Virus record (IMG/VR): IMGVR_UViG_3300044825_002005
Location: 1 to 39,501 of that record
Source of the DNA: a virus
Length of the DNA stretch: 39,501 nucleotides
Direction: 5' to 3' (one strand)
The number at the start of each line of letters is the position of its first letter. Position 1 is the first letter of the stretch. Shown here one piece after another: positions 1 to 8,737 of this stretch. Below the pieces are notes generated by a model. It saw only the letters and a program-made list of their open reading frames with translations. It searched no databases and was not told the origin of the DNA. The position numbers were made by a program, and so were the translations under genes.

Positions 1-127
1 TCCCGACAGGTCAGCGTATGCGCCCGAGGTCGCGACCGTTGCGAGCGAGGGAGCACCAGACAGGTCAGCGTATGCGCCCGAGGTCGCGACCGTTGAGAGG
101 TTGAGATCAGCGGCGGTCAGCGTGACG
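1..127. repeat. 127-bp terminal direct repeat (assembly overlap), identical to 39375-39501
   Basis: Bases 1-127 and 39375-39501 match at every position. The length 127 is a common largest k-mer of de Bruijn assemblers, so this is most simply the overlap of a circular contig. It may reflect circular or circularly permuted DNA rather than a biological terminal repeat. The overlap lies inside repeated fibre sequence, so the repeat copy number at the join is uncertain. Confidence 0.9.
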
Positions 128-1824
128 TTGCCCCCCACAGGGAGCACATCGTTGACCGAGTTGACCAAGCCCACGCCCAACTGAGCGTCGATCCCTGCAA
201 GATGCGCCTCCACATCGGCAGAGGCGGCGGTGTAGTTGATGGCGGTGTGAGCCACCGACACATCATCCGCAGATCCCGATGTTGCCACGGTGGCGAGCGA
301 GGGAGTCCCCGACAGGTCAGCGTATGCGCCCGAGGTCGCGACCGTTGCGAAGCCACTGATGTCGGTGGCGGTCAGCGTGACGTCGCCCTCCACCGGTGCG
401 ATGCCGTTGACGCTCGACACGATCTGAGTGCCAAGAAGATCCACCTGATCACTCACAGCCTTGAGCGCCCCATCGAGGAGCGTGTCGGCGCTGTACAAGC
501 TCGTTGAGCTGTCGAGGTAGTTCGACCCAGAGCGCGCTGTGTAAGCACCTGTGGCAGAGAGGCCAGCGCCCGTCTGCGTGGTGTTCAACTCGTTCTGCAA
601 GGAGGTATCAGCAGAGGCGCGCGTTGAAGCCTCAGTGTTGATATTGCTCTGAAGCGTCGAGTCAGCGGAGGCGCGCGTCGACGCCTCGCTGTTGATGTTG
701 CTCTGAAGCGTTGAGTCGGCAGAGGCGCGCGTGGTGGCCTCGCTCTTGAGGGCGCTGTCGAGGAGCGTGTCAGCGCTGTAGAGGCTCGTTGAGCTGTCGA
801 GGTAGTTCGACCCTGTGCGCTCTGTGTAGGTGCCATCAGAGCCGAGACCTGCCCCCGCCTGTGTGGCGTTCAACTCTGCCTGGAGGTTGTTGATCTCGCC
901 CTGTGAAGCTACGCCCTGCACGTCATAGGCGTTGATGTAGCCGTTGGTCCAATCAGCAGAGCCGATGCGCGTGAGTGACTGACGAGGAGAGATCGCCGCC
1001 TGAGAGACAGACCAAGTGACCACGCCCTCACGCAAGAGTCCTGTCAAGGTCGCGCGCGTGGTGGCTGTGATGGTGATGGGGGTTGTGCTTGGAGCTCCTG
1101 CGACCCAGAACACAGCCGAGCCCGAGACGCGCAGCTCGACCTCACCTGCACCGATGTTGCTGACGAGGAGCAGGTTATCGGTGGAGAGGGAGGTGGGGAT
1201 CGTGCGGATCGCAGTCTGCTCGGCTGTGATCTCGGTGATGTGGTCGCGCAGGTTGACGAGCGCAGCGCTCGTTGTGCTGTTGCTGTAGCTCGTGCTCGTC
1301 AGCGCGTTCAGCGCTACATCGCTCAGATCATCAATGCCCTCCACGATGGCGCTATTGACCCACTGAGAAGAGCTGGCGTTGTAGACCAAGCCCTGCCCAT
1401 CTGAGGGATCGGTCAGCGTCACATCGGTCAGCGAGCCGAGGGTCGAGATGCTCTCGGTGCTGTCGATCTTATCCAGCTTGTTCCCATCGATGGTGCCGCC
1501 CATGTTGGCATTGACCACCAAGTGATCCCCCACCGCCCACTCCTTGCCATAGCGCGTTCCCGCTGCGCTGATGTAGTAGAAGTCGCCCTGCTTGGCGTTC
1601 GAGAGGTCAGGCACTGCGTTGATCGCATCCCAGAAGCCCTTATAGGTCATCCCCCCCACGATACCACTGAGCGCAGCAGAGAGCCCAGCAGGAGTCACCG
1701 CGATGTCGGTGGCTGTGCCTGTGGTCGTCTCGACGTTAGTGGCGAGCCGAACCTTGCCAGCTGTCGAAGTAGAGGCAGCAGGGATCGATGCCGCGCCACC
1801 GCCAATCTTGATCGAGATGCCCAT
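1..1824 (-). CDS. Tail fibre protein, N-terminal 608 codons (continues at the other end of the window)
   Basis: The minus frame is open from the ATG at 1824 to base 1 with no stop. The start follows an AAGGAG Shine-Dalgarno that overlaps the end of the preceding gene. Because bases 1-127 equal 39375-39501, the frame continues at 39374 and stops at 36624, giving about 1524 residues. This part begins MGISIKIGGG and contains typical fibre linker motifs (LVYNASSSQWVN, DDLSDVALNA), a helical stretch with three 13-codon repeats around ASADSTLQSNIN, and 18-residue repeats around ATSGAYADLSG at its end. The repeats and the position after the tail tip genes fit a trimeric fibre. Host binding is inferred from the family. 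The N-terminus presumably docks on the tail tip. Confidence 0.85.
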   Translation of the reverse strand, partial: MGISIKIGGGAASIPAASTSTAGKVRLATNVETTTGTATDIAVTPAGLSAALSGIVGGMTYKGFWDAINAVPDLSNAKQGDFYYISAAGTRYGKEWAVGDHLVVNANMGGTIDGNKLDKIDSTESISTLGSLTDVTLTDPSDGQGLVYNASSSQWVNSAIVEGIDDLSDVALNALTSTSYSNSTTSAALVNLRDHITEITAEQTAIRTIPTSLSTDNLLLVSNIGAGEVELRVSGSAVFWVAGAPSTTPITITATTRATLTGLLREGVVTWSVSQAAISPRQSLTRIGSADWTNGYINAYDVQGVASQGEINNLQAELNATQAGAGLGSDGTYTERTGSNYLDSSTSLYSADTLLDSALKSEATTRASADSTLQSNINSEASTRASADSTLQSNINTEASTRASADTSLQNELNTTQTGAGLSATGAYTARSGSNYLDSSTSLYSADTLLDGALKAVSDQVDLLGTQIVSSVNGIAPVEGDVTLTATDISGFATVATSGAYADLSGTPSLATVATSGSADDVSVAHTAINYTAASADVEAHLAGIDAQLGVGLVNSVNDVLPVGGNVTLTAADLNLSTVATSGAYADLSGAPSLATVATSGAYADLSG

Positions 1825-1826
1825 GT

Positions 1827-2204
1827 TTACTCCTTGTCGAAGCCAGCGAGGATGATGAAGGTGTCAGCTGCGTCAGCCTTCTTGACCGCCACAGTGAGGA
1901 TCGTGTCGCGCAGGGTTGCGAGATCGTCAGCATGGATCGAGTAGGGGAACACGGGGATCTCATGAGTGGTAGGGTCATCGACCGCATCTGCTGCGCGATA
2001 CTTCACATACGCCAAGCTGTCTAGGCTGAGATTGATCACGCCCAACCACGCGAAGCGCAGGCCTGAAGCACAAGCCTCTCCTGTCACGCTGTCGAAGAAG
2101 TCAGCTGAGGTGAGAGAGACCCAATCGGTGCCCTCGCTGGTGAGGTTCAGAGCGGCCCTGATGGAGCCCGCCTTGATGGGATAGGTGATGTTTAGACCGC
2201 TCAT
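1827..2204 (-). CDS. Unknown virion-region protein, 125 aa
   Basis: Not recognised. The ATG at 2204 immediately follows the TGA of the CHAP gene (TGAATG), so translation is probably coupled. The stop at 1827-1829 lies two bases before the fibre start, and its last codons carry the fibre's AAGGAG. The protein is rich in short beta-type segments (NITYPIKAGSIRAALNL, GLRFAWLGVINLSLDSLAYVKY) with no signal peptide or membrane segment. Its place between the lysin and the fibre suggests a minor tail or fibre-attachment protein, but that rests on position only. Confidence 0.75.
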   Translation of the reverse strand: MSGLNITYPIKAGSIRAALNLTSEGTDWVSLTSADFFDSVTGEACASGLRFAWLGVINLSLDSLAYVKYRAADAVDDPTTHEIPVFPYSIHADDLATLRDTILTVAVKKADAADTFIILAGFDKE

Positions 2205-2921
2205 TCAACGCTCCTCAAAGTCCTCGGGAAGTAGACGATAGATGTGGGCGATGGAGTTCACATCGCGCTGACGCTTGATCACGCCCTCGATGCGCCCCTT
2301 GGGTCCCTCGCCTCGGGCGTTCCCCTCGATGGTCGAGAACAGGCCGAGGTCGTTGGGCGCTTCAACGCAGAGCGTGATGTGGTTGCCCTGCACATCGCTC
2401 TTGTCGTTGATGTTGTTGAATATGACCACGATGTCACCAGGCTGAGGCGCCTCGCCATCACGACAGCGCGCGGTCTTGCCCCATGCGTTCCACAAGCGGA
2501 GACATGAGGGCAGGATCTTCTGACGGATGGGGAAGGTGAGCTGGTCACCATAGGCGAACGCCACGAAGGCACCACACCAAGCGAACTGTCCGTTCTTGGT
2601 GTAGTCCTCCTGCCATGTCCAGCCAAGCGCCTCTCGGCTCTTGATGTATGTGTTGATGCGCTGCCATGCGCCCCCCTTGTACTCGGGCTCTGTGACATTC
2701 GCCTCCCACTCTGCCTCAGCGCGCTCGATGGCCTTGAGCCCCTGCGGTGATGGGTACACGCGACGCTCGATGACCATCGGGGTCTCAAGCGCTGCCTTCA
2801 TGTCGAGGCGCATCTGACCAAGCGCACGGTTGGCGCGGCGCAGCTCCTCCTCTAGTGAGGCGATCTTGTCGCGCTCTGCCTTCAGTTGGTCTGTGATCTG
2901 GCTCTTAGTAGTGCTCGCCAT
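2205..2921 (-). CDS. CHAP-type peptidoglycan hydrolase with N-terminal coiled coil, 238 aa
   Basis: Residues about 5-45 form a charged helix likely to be a coiled coil (LKAERDKIASLEEELRRANRA). The remainder resembles the CHAP/NlpC cysteine peptidase-amidase fold: nucleophile Cys116 in AWCGAFVAF, His181 in GNHITLCVE, and a polar position in STIEGN (Glu199/Asn201). The motif PQPGDIVVIF between them is typical of CHAP domains. Such enzymes cut peptide or amide bonds of peptidoglycan. The ATG at 2921 follows AAAGGGGG. There is no signal peptide, so it either needs a holin or acts from the virion; its place among tail genes makes a tail-associated lysin plausible. A second lytic enzyme is encoded at 24018-24467. 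Confidence 0.85.
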   Translation of the reverse strand: MASTTKSQITDQLKAERDKIASLEEELRRANRALGQMRLDMKAALETPMVIERRVYPSPQGLKAIERAEAEWEANVTEPEYKGGAWQRINTYIKSREALGWTWQEDYTKNGQFAWCGAFVAFAYGDQLTFPIRQKILPSCLRLWNAWGKTARCRDGEAPQPGDIVVIFNNINDKSDVQGNHITLCVEAPNDLGLFSTIEGNARGEGPKGRIEGVIKRQRDVNSIAHIYRLLPEDFEER

Positions 2922-2932
2922 CTTGTCCCCCT

Positions 2933-5923
2933 TTAAGCATAGAGCTGCGCTGAGTCTGAACCTAGCACAGGCACGGCATCATTAGAAGCCAGATAAGCGT
3001 CAGCCCTATGCGTGGTGCTTGCGTTGGTGTAGGTGGTTGGCTCAATCGTGCCATCGGGCGCGCTGATGCCGTGGCTTGTGGTGAAGGTGATGACCGCCCC
3101 CACGACAGAGGCGATGACCAAGCCCACAATGGCGCTGTCCTCGTTATCGTCGGGGAGGTAGTCAACCACATCACCAGCTTTGAAGAAGCTCGCGTCATCG
3201 TCGCTGAACACGGCGGGCGAGATGGTCACGCTTGTCGATGAGCTCACCGCCGTGACAAGCGCGCTCGCGTTCCATGTCACGGGCGAGAGCCCCATCGAGA
3301 TCATCTCAAGCTGGCACCCCTCACCCATCAGCTCCTGATTGATGGAGCGCACGAAGCCGACCGCATTGGTCACGCCGTAGCTGTCAGAGTAGCCCTTGAG
3401 GTGACTGCTCGTGACGCTCACATAGGCCCCCACATCAAGCGTCATCGAGCGCCCTGTTCCGATGGAGCCCGCCCACTCTCGCGCTGGGTTGGAGAGTAGG
3501 CTGAATATGCGCGCCGTGGGGGGCAGGAAGAAGCCGAAGCTGTCACCCGCACCATCACCAATGTCCTCGATCGTCAGCCCTCTGACCTCGATGTCCACCT
3601 TCTTCATCTCTCCGCCGTAGCGATTGACCGCTTCTTGGTTCACGAAGGTGCGCTCTGCTAGATACTTCTGCTGTTGCTCATCCCATCCGAACCGATAGGT
3701 GATCTGCGTGACGATGTCCTCATAGGTGGACCACCGAGGCGGGGGCGATACATGCCAATCGCCCTCATCAATGGTTTGGTCGAGGAGGCGCGAGCTCTCC
3801 GCGCCGAGGGGCTGAAGCGTCAAGCGTGACAGCCCAGATGAGGCGTCGCGTCGCATGATCAGCGCGCACCCCATCATCTTGAGGATGCCCTCGATGATGG
3901 CGTTCAACGCTCCATCGTCACCGCTGATGGTGCCACTGAGGGAGAAGTTGGTGGTGCCATCGTAGGCGAGGAAGCTCGCCTCATCGATCTCGCTCGATGG
4001 CACCCCTAAGCCGATTGGATAGATGTCGTAGGTGCCGTTGACCTGTGCGCCACCTGCGCTCTCAAGGAGGTTCAATAGCAACACGCCTGGGCGCTTGCTG
4101 TAGTAGCGCGAGGAGCGGAACAACACGGCGCGCTCCTGCCCCTGCCACTCACCGAAGCTCACATTGTCGAGGATCGATGAGCCCCCCTTGAGGTGAATAT
4201 AGGTGCCGATGGCTGAACCACTGAATATCGCTGTCGTCTCGTGCGTGGCGATGAACCACTGACGGCGCGTCTCCCCTGCCACTCGGTCGTAGTACTTGAC
4301 CTCGATGTCATAGTCGTTCCCATCGGGGGAGGAGGGCAGGCCGAGGCTGTTCTCGCAGAGTATCAGGGGCTCACGCAGTTGATACCAAGCGCGCGCCACT
4401 CCTCCAAGCTGAAAGCTCGTGGAGTTGGTGCGACCGTTGACCGCAGGCGAGCGCCGATAGAAGCGCTGTGGGGTACCTGGGCGAGGGTCAGCGATGGCGG
4501 CGTCATCAACCTGTATGGGATAGCGGAGGCGCGCGCTGTCGGTGAGCGCCTCGGTGGGCGTGTCTGCCCAATACAGGGCATCGGGCAGGGCTTGCATGAG
4601 CTGTTGTCTGCTCGACCACCAACACCACTCAAGCCGATAAGGTTGCACAGCGGCGAGCGGTCTCACCACAAGCTGATCCTCGACAAGCCCCCACCGCCCC
4701 CATGAACCATCCTCGCCTTGTGTGGAGTTCGAGAGCTGAAGCGTGGCGAGGCGCGCGTTGAGGGCGGAGGGCCACTCAACCAGCTCATCCTCAAAGCCCA
4801 CGCGCTTGATCTCCGCATATGGGTTGAGCGTCAGATCCTGACCCACACTGACCAAGCCCACATCCGTTGTGTCGTACTGAAACTGCGTCGGTGACAAGAC
4901 CGCCGTGGGCTGTATCTCCCCGCCTGACCCGTTGAGGTACAGCGAGGGGAAGCGAGGATGTGAGCGCGGCAGGTTGTCCTCTGACTTGGGGAGGCTTGGG
5001 TCGAACAGGTCCTCCATCTCGGGCATCGCATTGAGGAGCGTCACGGTGGCGATACTGCCGACCGTGGTCACACTGCCGATGATGGCGATGCGTGGCTGTC
5101 CCTCTAGGTTCCACGCCCACTCGACTTGATTGGCGACGGTGCCGAAATAGTGGAAGCCTTGGCGCAGGTTGCTTTGAAGCCCGACCGCAGCGCTCGCAGT
5201 GGAGACCAACGCAGCCAACGGCAGGAGGGAGAAGCTCACCTCCCCTGCCTCCTCGACCTGCGGCGTGTTGTCGATGAAGCCGTTGACCACCTCCACGAAA
5301 TCACTGAGCGCTCCATCGGGGAACTGATGCGCCATGTAGAGCTTGGCGCGCCTGCCTCTGAAGGTGGTGATCTCAAGCGTCACCTCTGGAACCGAGGTGC
5401 CCCCCATCGTGATTGTGTGCGCCTGTCTCTGTGAGCCACCGACAGCGCGCTCACCGCTGATGAGCGTGTTGACCGTGACGCTCGACACGCGAAATGTCTC
5501 AGCCCCTATGTGGACCAAGGCAGGCGTGGTGAACAGCCCTCGCAGGTCTCGGTCGACATTGATCAAGGTCGGTGGGCTGTCGGTGTAGTCAACGCTCTGA
5601 GTCAGCTTCGCCTTGATGACCTGTGAGCGCGCGCCACAGCGACCGAACACCACATGAGGGTCAGACACCGCGCCTCGTGCTCCTCGTGAAGCCAGTGTGA
5701 GGCTGACGCCTTGATAGCTCGCAACCCCCCCCGCTGGGTCGATGGAGCCCGAGAGCGCGCCCACCGAGACGAGCCCTGTCACATTCTGATAGGCGATGCC
5801 TGTGGCGATGTTGGCGTCGAGGTTGGAGCTGCTGAGGTCGAGGTCATGGCTCATGTATCGATAGCGGAGGCCCGCCACCTGTAAGACAAAGACGCGCCGC
5901 CCGTTGTCGCTTGAGATAATCAT
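2933..5923 (-). CDS. Large tail tip / baseplate hub protein, 996 aa
   Basis: The frame is open up to 6082, but I take the ATG at 5923. It overlaps the upstream stop by one base (TGATG) and follows AGGAGG, while the 53 residues upstream are cysteine-rich and antisense-like. The protein starts MIISSDNGRRVFVLQV and is mostly beta-rich. Its size and its place as the last large gene of the tail module, before the lysin and fibre, match central tail hub or tip proteins, which end the tube and hold the fibres. Residues around 780-900 (WDEQQQKYLAERTFVN, GVTNAVGFVRSINQEL) look like a conserved hub core. I see no peptidase motif. The exact family is not identified. Confidence 0.75.
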   Translation of the reverse strand: MIISSDNGRRVFVLQVAGLRYRYMSHDLDLSSSNLDANIATGIAYQNVTGLVSVGALSGSIDPAGGVASYQGVSLTLASRGARGAVSDPHVVFGRCGARSQVIKAKLTQSVDYTDSPPTLINVDRDLRGLFTTPALVHIGAETFRVSSVTVNTLISGERAVGGSQRQAHTITMGGTSVPEVTLEITTFRGRRAKLYMAHQFPDGALSDFVEVVNGFIDNTPQVEEAGEVSFSLLPLAALVSTASAAVGLQSNLRQGFHYFGTVANQVEWAWNLEGQPRIAIIGSVTTVGSIATVTLLNAMPEMEDLFDPSLPKSEDNLPRSHPRFPSLYLNGSGGEIQPTAVLSPTQFQYDTTDVGLVSVGQDLTLNPYAEIKRVGFEDELVEWPSALNARLATLQLSNSTQGEDGSWGRWGLVEDQLVVRPLAAVQPYRLEWCWWSSRQQLMQALPDALYWADTPTEALTDSARLRYPIQVDDAAIADPRPGTPQRFYRRSPAVNGRTNSTSFQLGGVARAWYQLREPLILCENSLGLPSSPDGNDYDIEVKYYDRVAGETRRQWFIATHETTAIFSGSAIGTYIHLKGGSSILDNVSFGEWQGQERAVLFRSSRYYSKRPGVLLLNLLESAGGAQVNGTYDIYPIGLGVPSSEIDEASFLAYDGTTNFSLSGTISGDDGALNAIIEGILKMMGCALIMRRDASSGLSRLTLQPLGAESSRLLDQTIDEGDWHVSPPPRWSTYEDIVTQITYRFGWDEQQQKYLAERTFVNQEAVNRYGGEMKKVDIEVRGLTIEDIGDGAGDSFGFFLPPTARIFSLLSNPAREWAGSIGTGRSMTLDVGAYVSVTSSHLKGYSDSYGVTNAVGFVRSINQELMGEGCQLEMISMGLSPVTWNASALVTAVSSSTSVTISPAVFSDDDASFFKAGDVVDYLPDDNEDSAIVGLVIASVVGAVITFTTSHGISAPDGTIEPTTYTNASTTHRADAYLASNDAVPVLGSDSAQLYA

Positions 5924-6525
5924 CACGCCTCCTGATAGACATCGAGCAGGTGAACGGCAAGGACAGACGCCGCGAGCGTGGCAACACGCACACACACCAC
6001 CTGTCCACGATATGCCGCAGGGACATAGAGCGGTCGAGGCACAGTGGAGGCAGAGCCCGAGGGGACAAGCTCCGCAGTCCACCCAGACGCTATGCGACCT
6101 GGCGCTGTGCGCGCTTGATCATGAACAGTCAGGTAGTCATCGAGGACTGCGCCTGCGTCGATGGTCCCATCGATGGCGCCACCCACCACCGACTTGAGAG
6201 AGACCTGCATGGTGGGCGCGTCATCATAGAAGGTGGTCGCGCTGTACAGCACCTCAAAGCTAATCCACTTGGTCAGCGGTGTAGTGGCATAGAGGAGCTG
6301 ATGCGCCTCCTCATAGCCCTTCTCGAACGGCGCAGGGATCTGATAGGGAATGACGGTCGTGTAGCCCTGTTGCTGTATGTGATAGTGCGCCTCACCGAGG
6401 AGCTTCACCGAGGTCGCTTGAAGCGCACCGATGGCGATCTGTGCCATCGTCGCACCTGCCACCAAGCGCCCCGCGTCGCAGGTCGCCACGCTTGGCAAGG
6501 GTTGAGGAGAGGTTGGTGTAAGCAT
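5923..6525 (-). CDS. Minor tail protein, 200 aa, unknown family
   Basis: I start it at the ATG at 6525, which overlaps the preceding stop (TGATG); a GTG at 6537 is possible. It begins MLTPTSPQPLPSVATCDAGR and is a mixed globular protein with aromatic-rich beta segments (ISFEVLYSATTFYDDAPTM). It ends by overlapping the large hub gene by one base. No motif gives a function. Its place between two beta-rich tail genes and the hub suggests a distal tail component. Confidence 0.7.
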   Translation of the reverse strand: MLTPTSPQPLPSVATCDAGRLVAGATMAQIAIGALQATSVKLLGEAHYHIQQQGYTTVIPYQIPAPFEKGYEEAHQLLYATTPLTKWISFEVLYSATTFYDDAPTMQVSLKSVVGGAIDGTIDAGAVLDDYLTVHDQARTAPGRIASGWTAELVPSGSASTVPRPLYVPAAYRGQVVCVRVATLAASVLAVHLLDVYQEA

Positions 6526-7544
6526 CAGGGCCCCCACATGCAGACAGCGGTGATGACGGGATCAGAGATACCCCTCGACCCATTCCACCCAGAGCCGATG
6601 AGGTTGTACTCCGAGGCGTCAAGCCCGACACGGAATATCGGCAGCTTGAAGGCGTTGACGCGCTCTGAGTCGATGTCGAGTTCGACTGAAATCACATTCC
6701 ACCCATCGCTCATGGTGTATCGCCGCCCCATGATGTCCACATCAAGCGGTGAGTTCTCCACCCTCAGCGCGCAGTAGATGATCTGAGGCAAGGTCTCAGA
6801 CCACTGAATATGCGTGGGCGTGATCAAGCGCTCAATGTCACCACCGCCCAGCCACTCCACCGGTCGGTCGCCTGCTGGGTTGTCTCGGTCAGCGTTGAGC
6901 ACGGCAGACCATGAGAGCCAGGTACGATAGCGCCCACGCAACGCCTCGATGTTCTGAAGCATGCGATGACCCACGCGCGCGCTCAATGGCTGATTAGTGC
7001 CAAGCCGCCCAATCCCCATCGGTCGAAATGTCACACCCGAGATCGAGGCGCTCGATGTTGGGAGCGGTGAGCTGAGAGGAGCCCACCGCGCCATGATTGA
7101 GTCCACCTTCACCTGACCGCTTGTTGCCTTCACCTCCATCGTCAATGTGCCGAAGGTGGCGACGAACGAGGCGAGGCTCAAGGTGGCTGTGTACAAGTGA
7201 GCAGACCCACCAGTCAGCGCGATGACGGCGGAGGCGGTCACACCGAAATCGAGCGTCAGCCTAATCGACCCTGTCCCATGAGCGATGATGTACACCTCAA
7301 GGTCATCGTGCAGTGTGGAGGCGCTTGGTAGATACCACTCACACATCTCTTGATAGGTCGTGAGGCTCTGGGAGCATGTGCCGTGTCGCCACGCCTGGCT
7401 GATGACGTTGGTGATACCACCTTGGGCGAAGGCATAGTTGAGCGTCTCACCGATGCGCGCCACTGGCCCCGAGGCGATAGGCTGACCTGCCACCACCGCC
7501 TGTGGGTCGGTGAAGGTGGGAGGCGATGTAAAGCTGTTGCTCAT
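6525..7544 (-). CDS. Minor tail protein, 339 aa, unknown family
   Basis: The ATG at 7544 overlaps the TGA of the upstream gene (ATGA). The protein is beta-rich. Residues about 80-180 (HDDLEVYIIAHGTGSIRL, TATLSLASFVATFGTLTMEV) resemble a jelly-roll or carbohydrate-binding fold, but this is a visual impression. The C-terminal half, from SGVTFRPMGIGR onward, seems a separate domain. It belongs to the co-transcribed tail tip cluster 8737-2933. Function beyond a structural role is unknown. Confidence 0.7.
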   Translation of the reverse strand: MSNSFTSPPTFTDPQAVVAGQPIASGPVARIGETLNYAFAQGGITNVISQAWRHGTCSQSLTTYQEMCEWYLPSASTLHDDLEVYIIAHGTGSIRLTLDFGVTASAVIALTGGSAHLYTATLSLASFVATFGTLTMEVKATSGQVKVDSIMARWAPLSSPLPTSSASISGVTFRPMGIGRLGTNQPLSARVGHRMLQNIEALRGRYRTWLSWSAVLNADRDNPAGDRPVEWLGGGDIERLITPTHIQWSETLPQIIYCALRVENSPLDVDIMGRRYTMSDGWNVISVELDIDSERVNAFKLPIFRVGLDASEYNLIGSGWNGSRGISDPVITAVCMWGP

Positions 7545-8737
7545 AGGTGCTCCAAGCTGATCGTCACAGGTACGCGCTTTTGGAGGTCGCCATAGCTCAG
7601 GTTGAAATCCTTAGACACCATCGAACAGCGCAGACGCCCTAGAGCGCCGTTGTTCTCGGTGGTGTATAGGATGTCATAGGCTGGCTGAGAAGATGTCACC
7701 AAGCCCTCTCTAAGTGCGCGTCGCGAGTCGCCCCACCCTTGATAGAAGTTGATGCGCTCCCCCTCTCCGCAGTAGGGCAGGAAGCCCTCAGTGAAGTGAC
7801 GATAGAGGTCCTTCTGATCAAGGAGCGCGTCGAGGTCAAAGGTGAGGTTGCTCGTCACATACGAGCCCAAGAAGTTTGATGTGTACCCACCGCCGAGGAG
7901 CCTCCGCGCGGTGCTCATCGTCTCGGTCGAGTAGAAGTGCGCCTGATAGGGGCGCGAGGGGAACAGCGCACCTGGGAGCGGTCGGTCTGCTGTGATCTTG
8001 CGATAGTCGGTGGAGGTGGTCTCCGCCACCTCCGAGCCACTGAAGCCTAGACGATCTCGGAACGAGGTCGAGAGCCAAGTGATCGCACCGTTGAGCGCGG
8101 GGTAGTACGCCTCAACATGGCCATCAGCGTTGACGACCCAGAACACCGTTGATGAGGTGGAGCCCAACGCGGCTTCGTGGAGCGCCTCAAGGCATGTTGT
8201 TGAGTAGAGCTCATCGGCATCACTCGTCACACCACGGGCGCGCAGGAGCGTGAGCACATCTTGCCGTGGGCGATAGCTGGTCGCGGAGTATGGAGCGTTG
8301 AACGAGGTCGCTCCGCTCGTCAGCGTGAAGCGCGCGCCGTTGTAGATACCCCTCTCCCAATCGAGGGAGGCGGTGACGCGATGACGACCGCTCACGAGGG
8401 TCGAGGACTGCGAGCCCCAACCGAACAGATCATCACCGATGGGCGCGATGGTGAACGCGCTCGAGGCGTTGCTGATGACAAGCAGGTCATCAGCGTTGAG
8501 CGACACCTGCCAATCGCTCCCGAAGTTGGCGAGCGCCCCGACGAGCGTGGACAGTGTCACCTTGCTCGACCTGCCATTGAGGAAGAACAGCGCATCCTCA
8601 TAGACGCCTTGGCCCGCTTGGAAGGTGGGCATGGTGACAGGGTAGCCCAGCTGCTCAAAGACGGTCACATTGCTCCACTGACGCGCATCGAACGAGGTCA
8701 GCAGAGCGAAGTTGGGGGAGGGGTCATGAACAGGCAT
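7541..8737 (-). CDS. Tail tip protein following the tape measure, 398 aa
   Basis: This is the first gene after the tape measure. Its ATG at 8737 overlaps that gene's TGA, and it ends overlapping the next gene by four bases. In siphoviruses the gene after the tape measure usually encodes the distal tail protein or a tip component. The sequence (LLTSFDARQWSNVTVFEQLGYP, LNADDLLVISNASSAFTI) is beta-rich and soluble. I cannot assign it to a named family. The distal tail role is inferred from gene order. Confidence 0.7.
   Translation of the reverse strand: MPVHDPSPNFALLTSFDARQWSNVTVFEQLGYPVTMPTFQAGQGVYEDALFFLNGRSSKVTLSTLVGALANFGSDWQVSLNADDLLVISNASSAFTIAPIGDDLFGWGSQSSTLVSGRHRVTASLDWERGIYNGARFTLTSGATSFNAPYSATSYRPRQDVLTLLRARGVTSDADELYSTTCLEALHEAALGSTSSTVFWVVNADGHVEAYYPALNGAITWLSTSFRDRLGFSGSEVAETTSTDYRKITADRPLPGALFPSRPYQAHFYSTETMSTARRLLGGGYTSNFLGSYVTSNLTFDLDALLDQKDLYRHFTEGFLPYCGEGERINFYQGWGDSRRALREGLVTSSQPAYDILYTTENNGALGRLRCSMVSKDFNLSYGDLQKRVPVTISLEHL

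Noticed and set aside
5924-6082. Upstream extension of the large tail hub gene
   Set aside because: It overlaps the preceding gene, is Cys-rich and lacks an SD, whereas the ATG at 5923 has AGGAGG and a one-base overlap with the upstream stop.
5950-6777. Plus-strand open frame of 275 codons
   Set aside because: Antisense to two tail genes whose starts overlap neatly on the minus strand; sequence is Arg/His-rich shadow.
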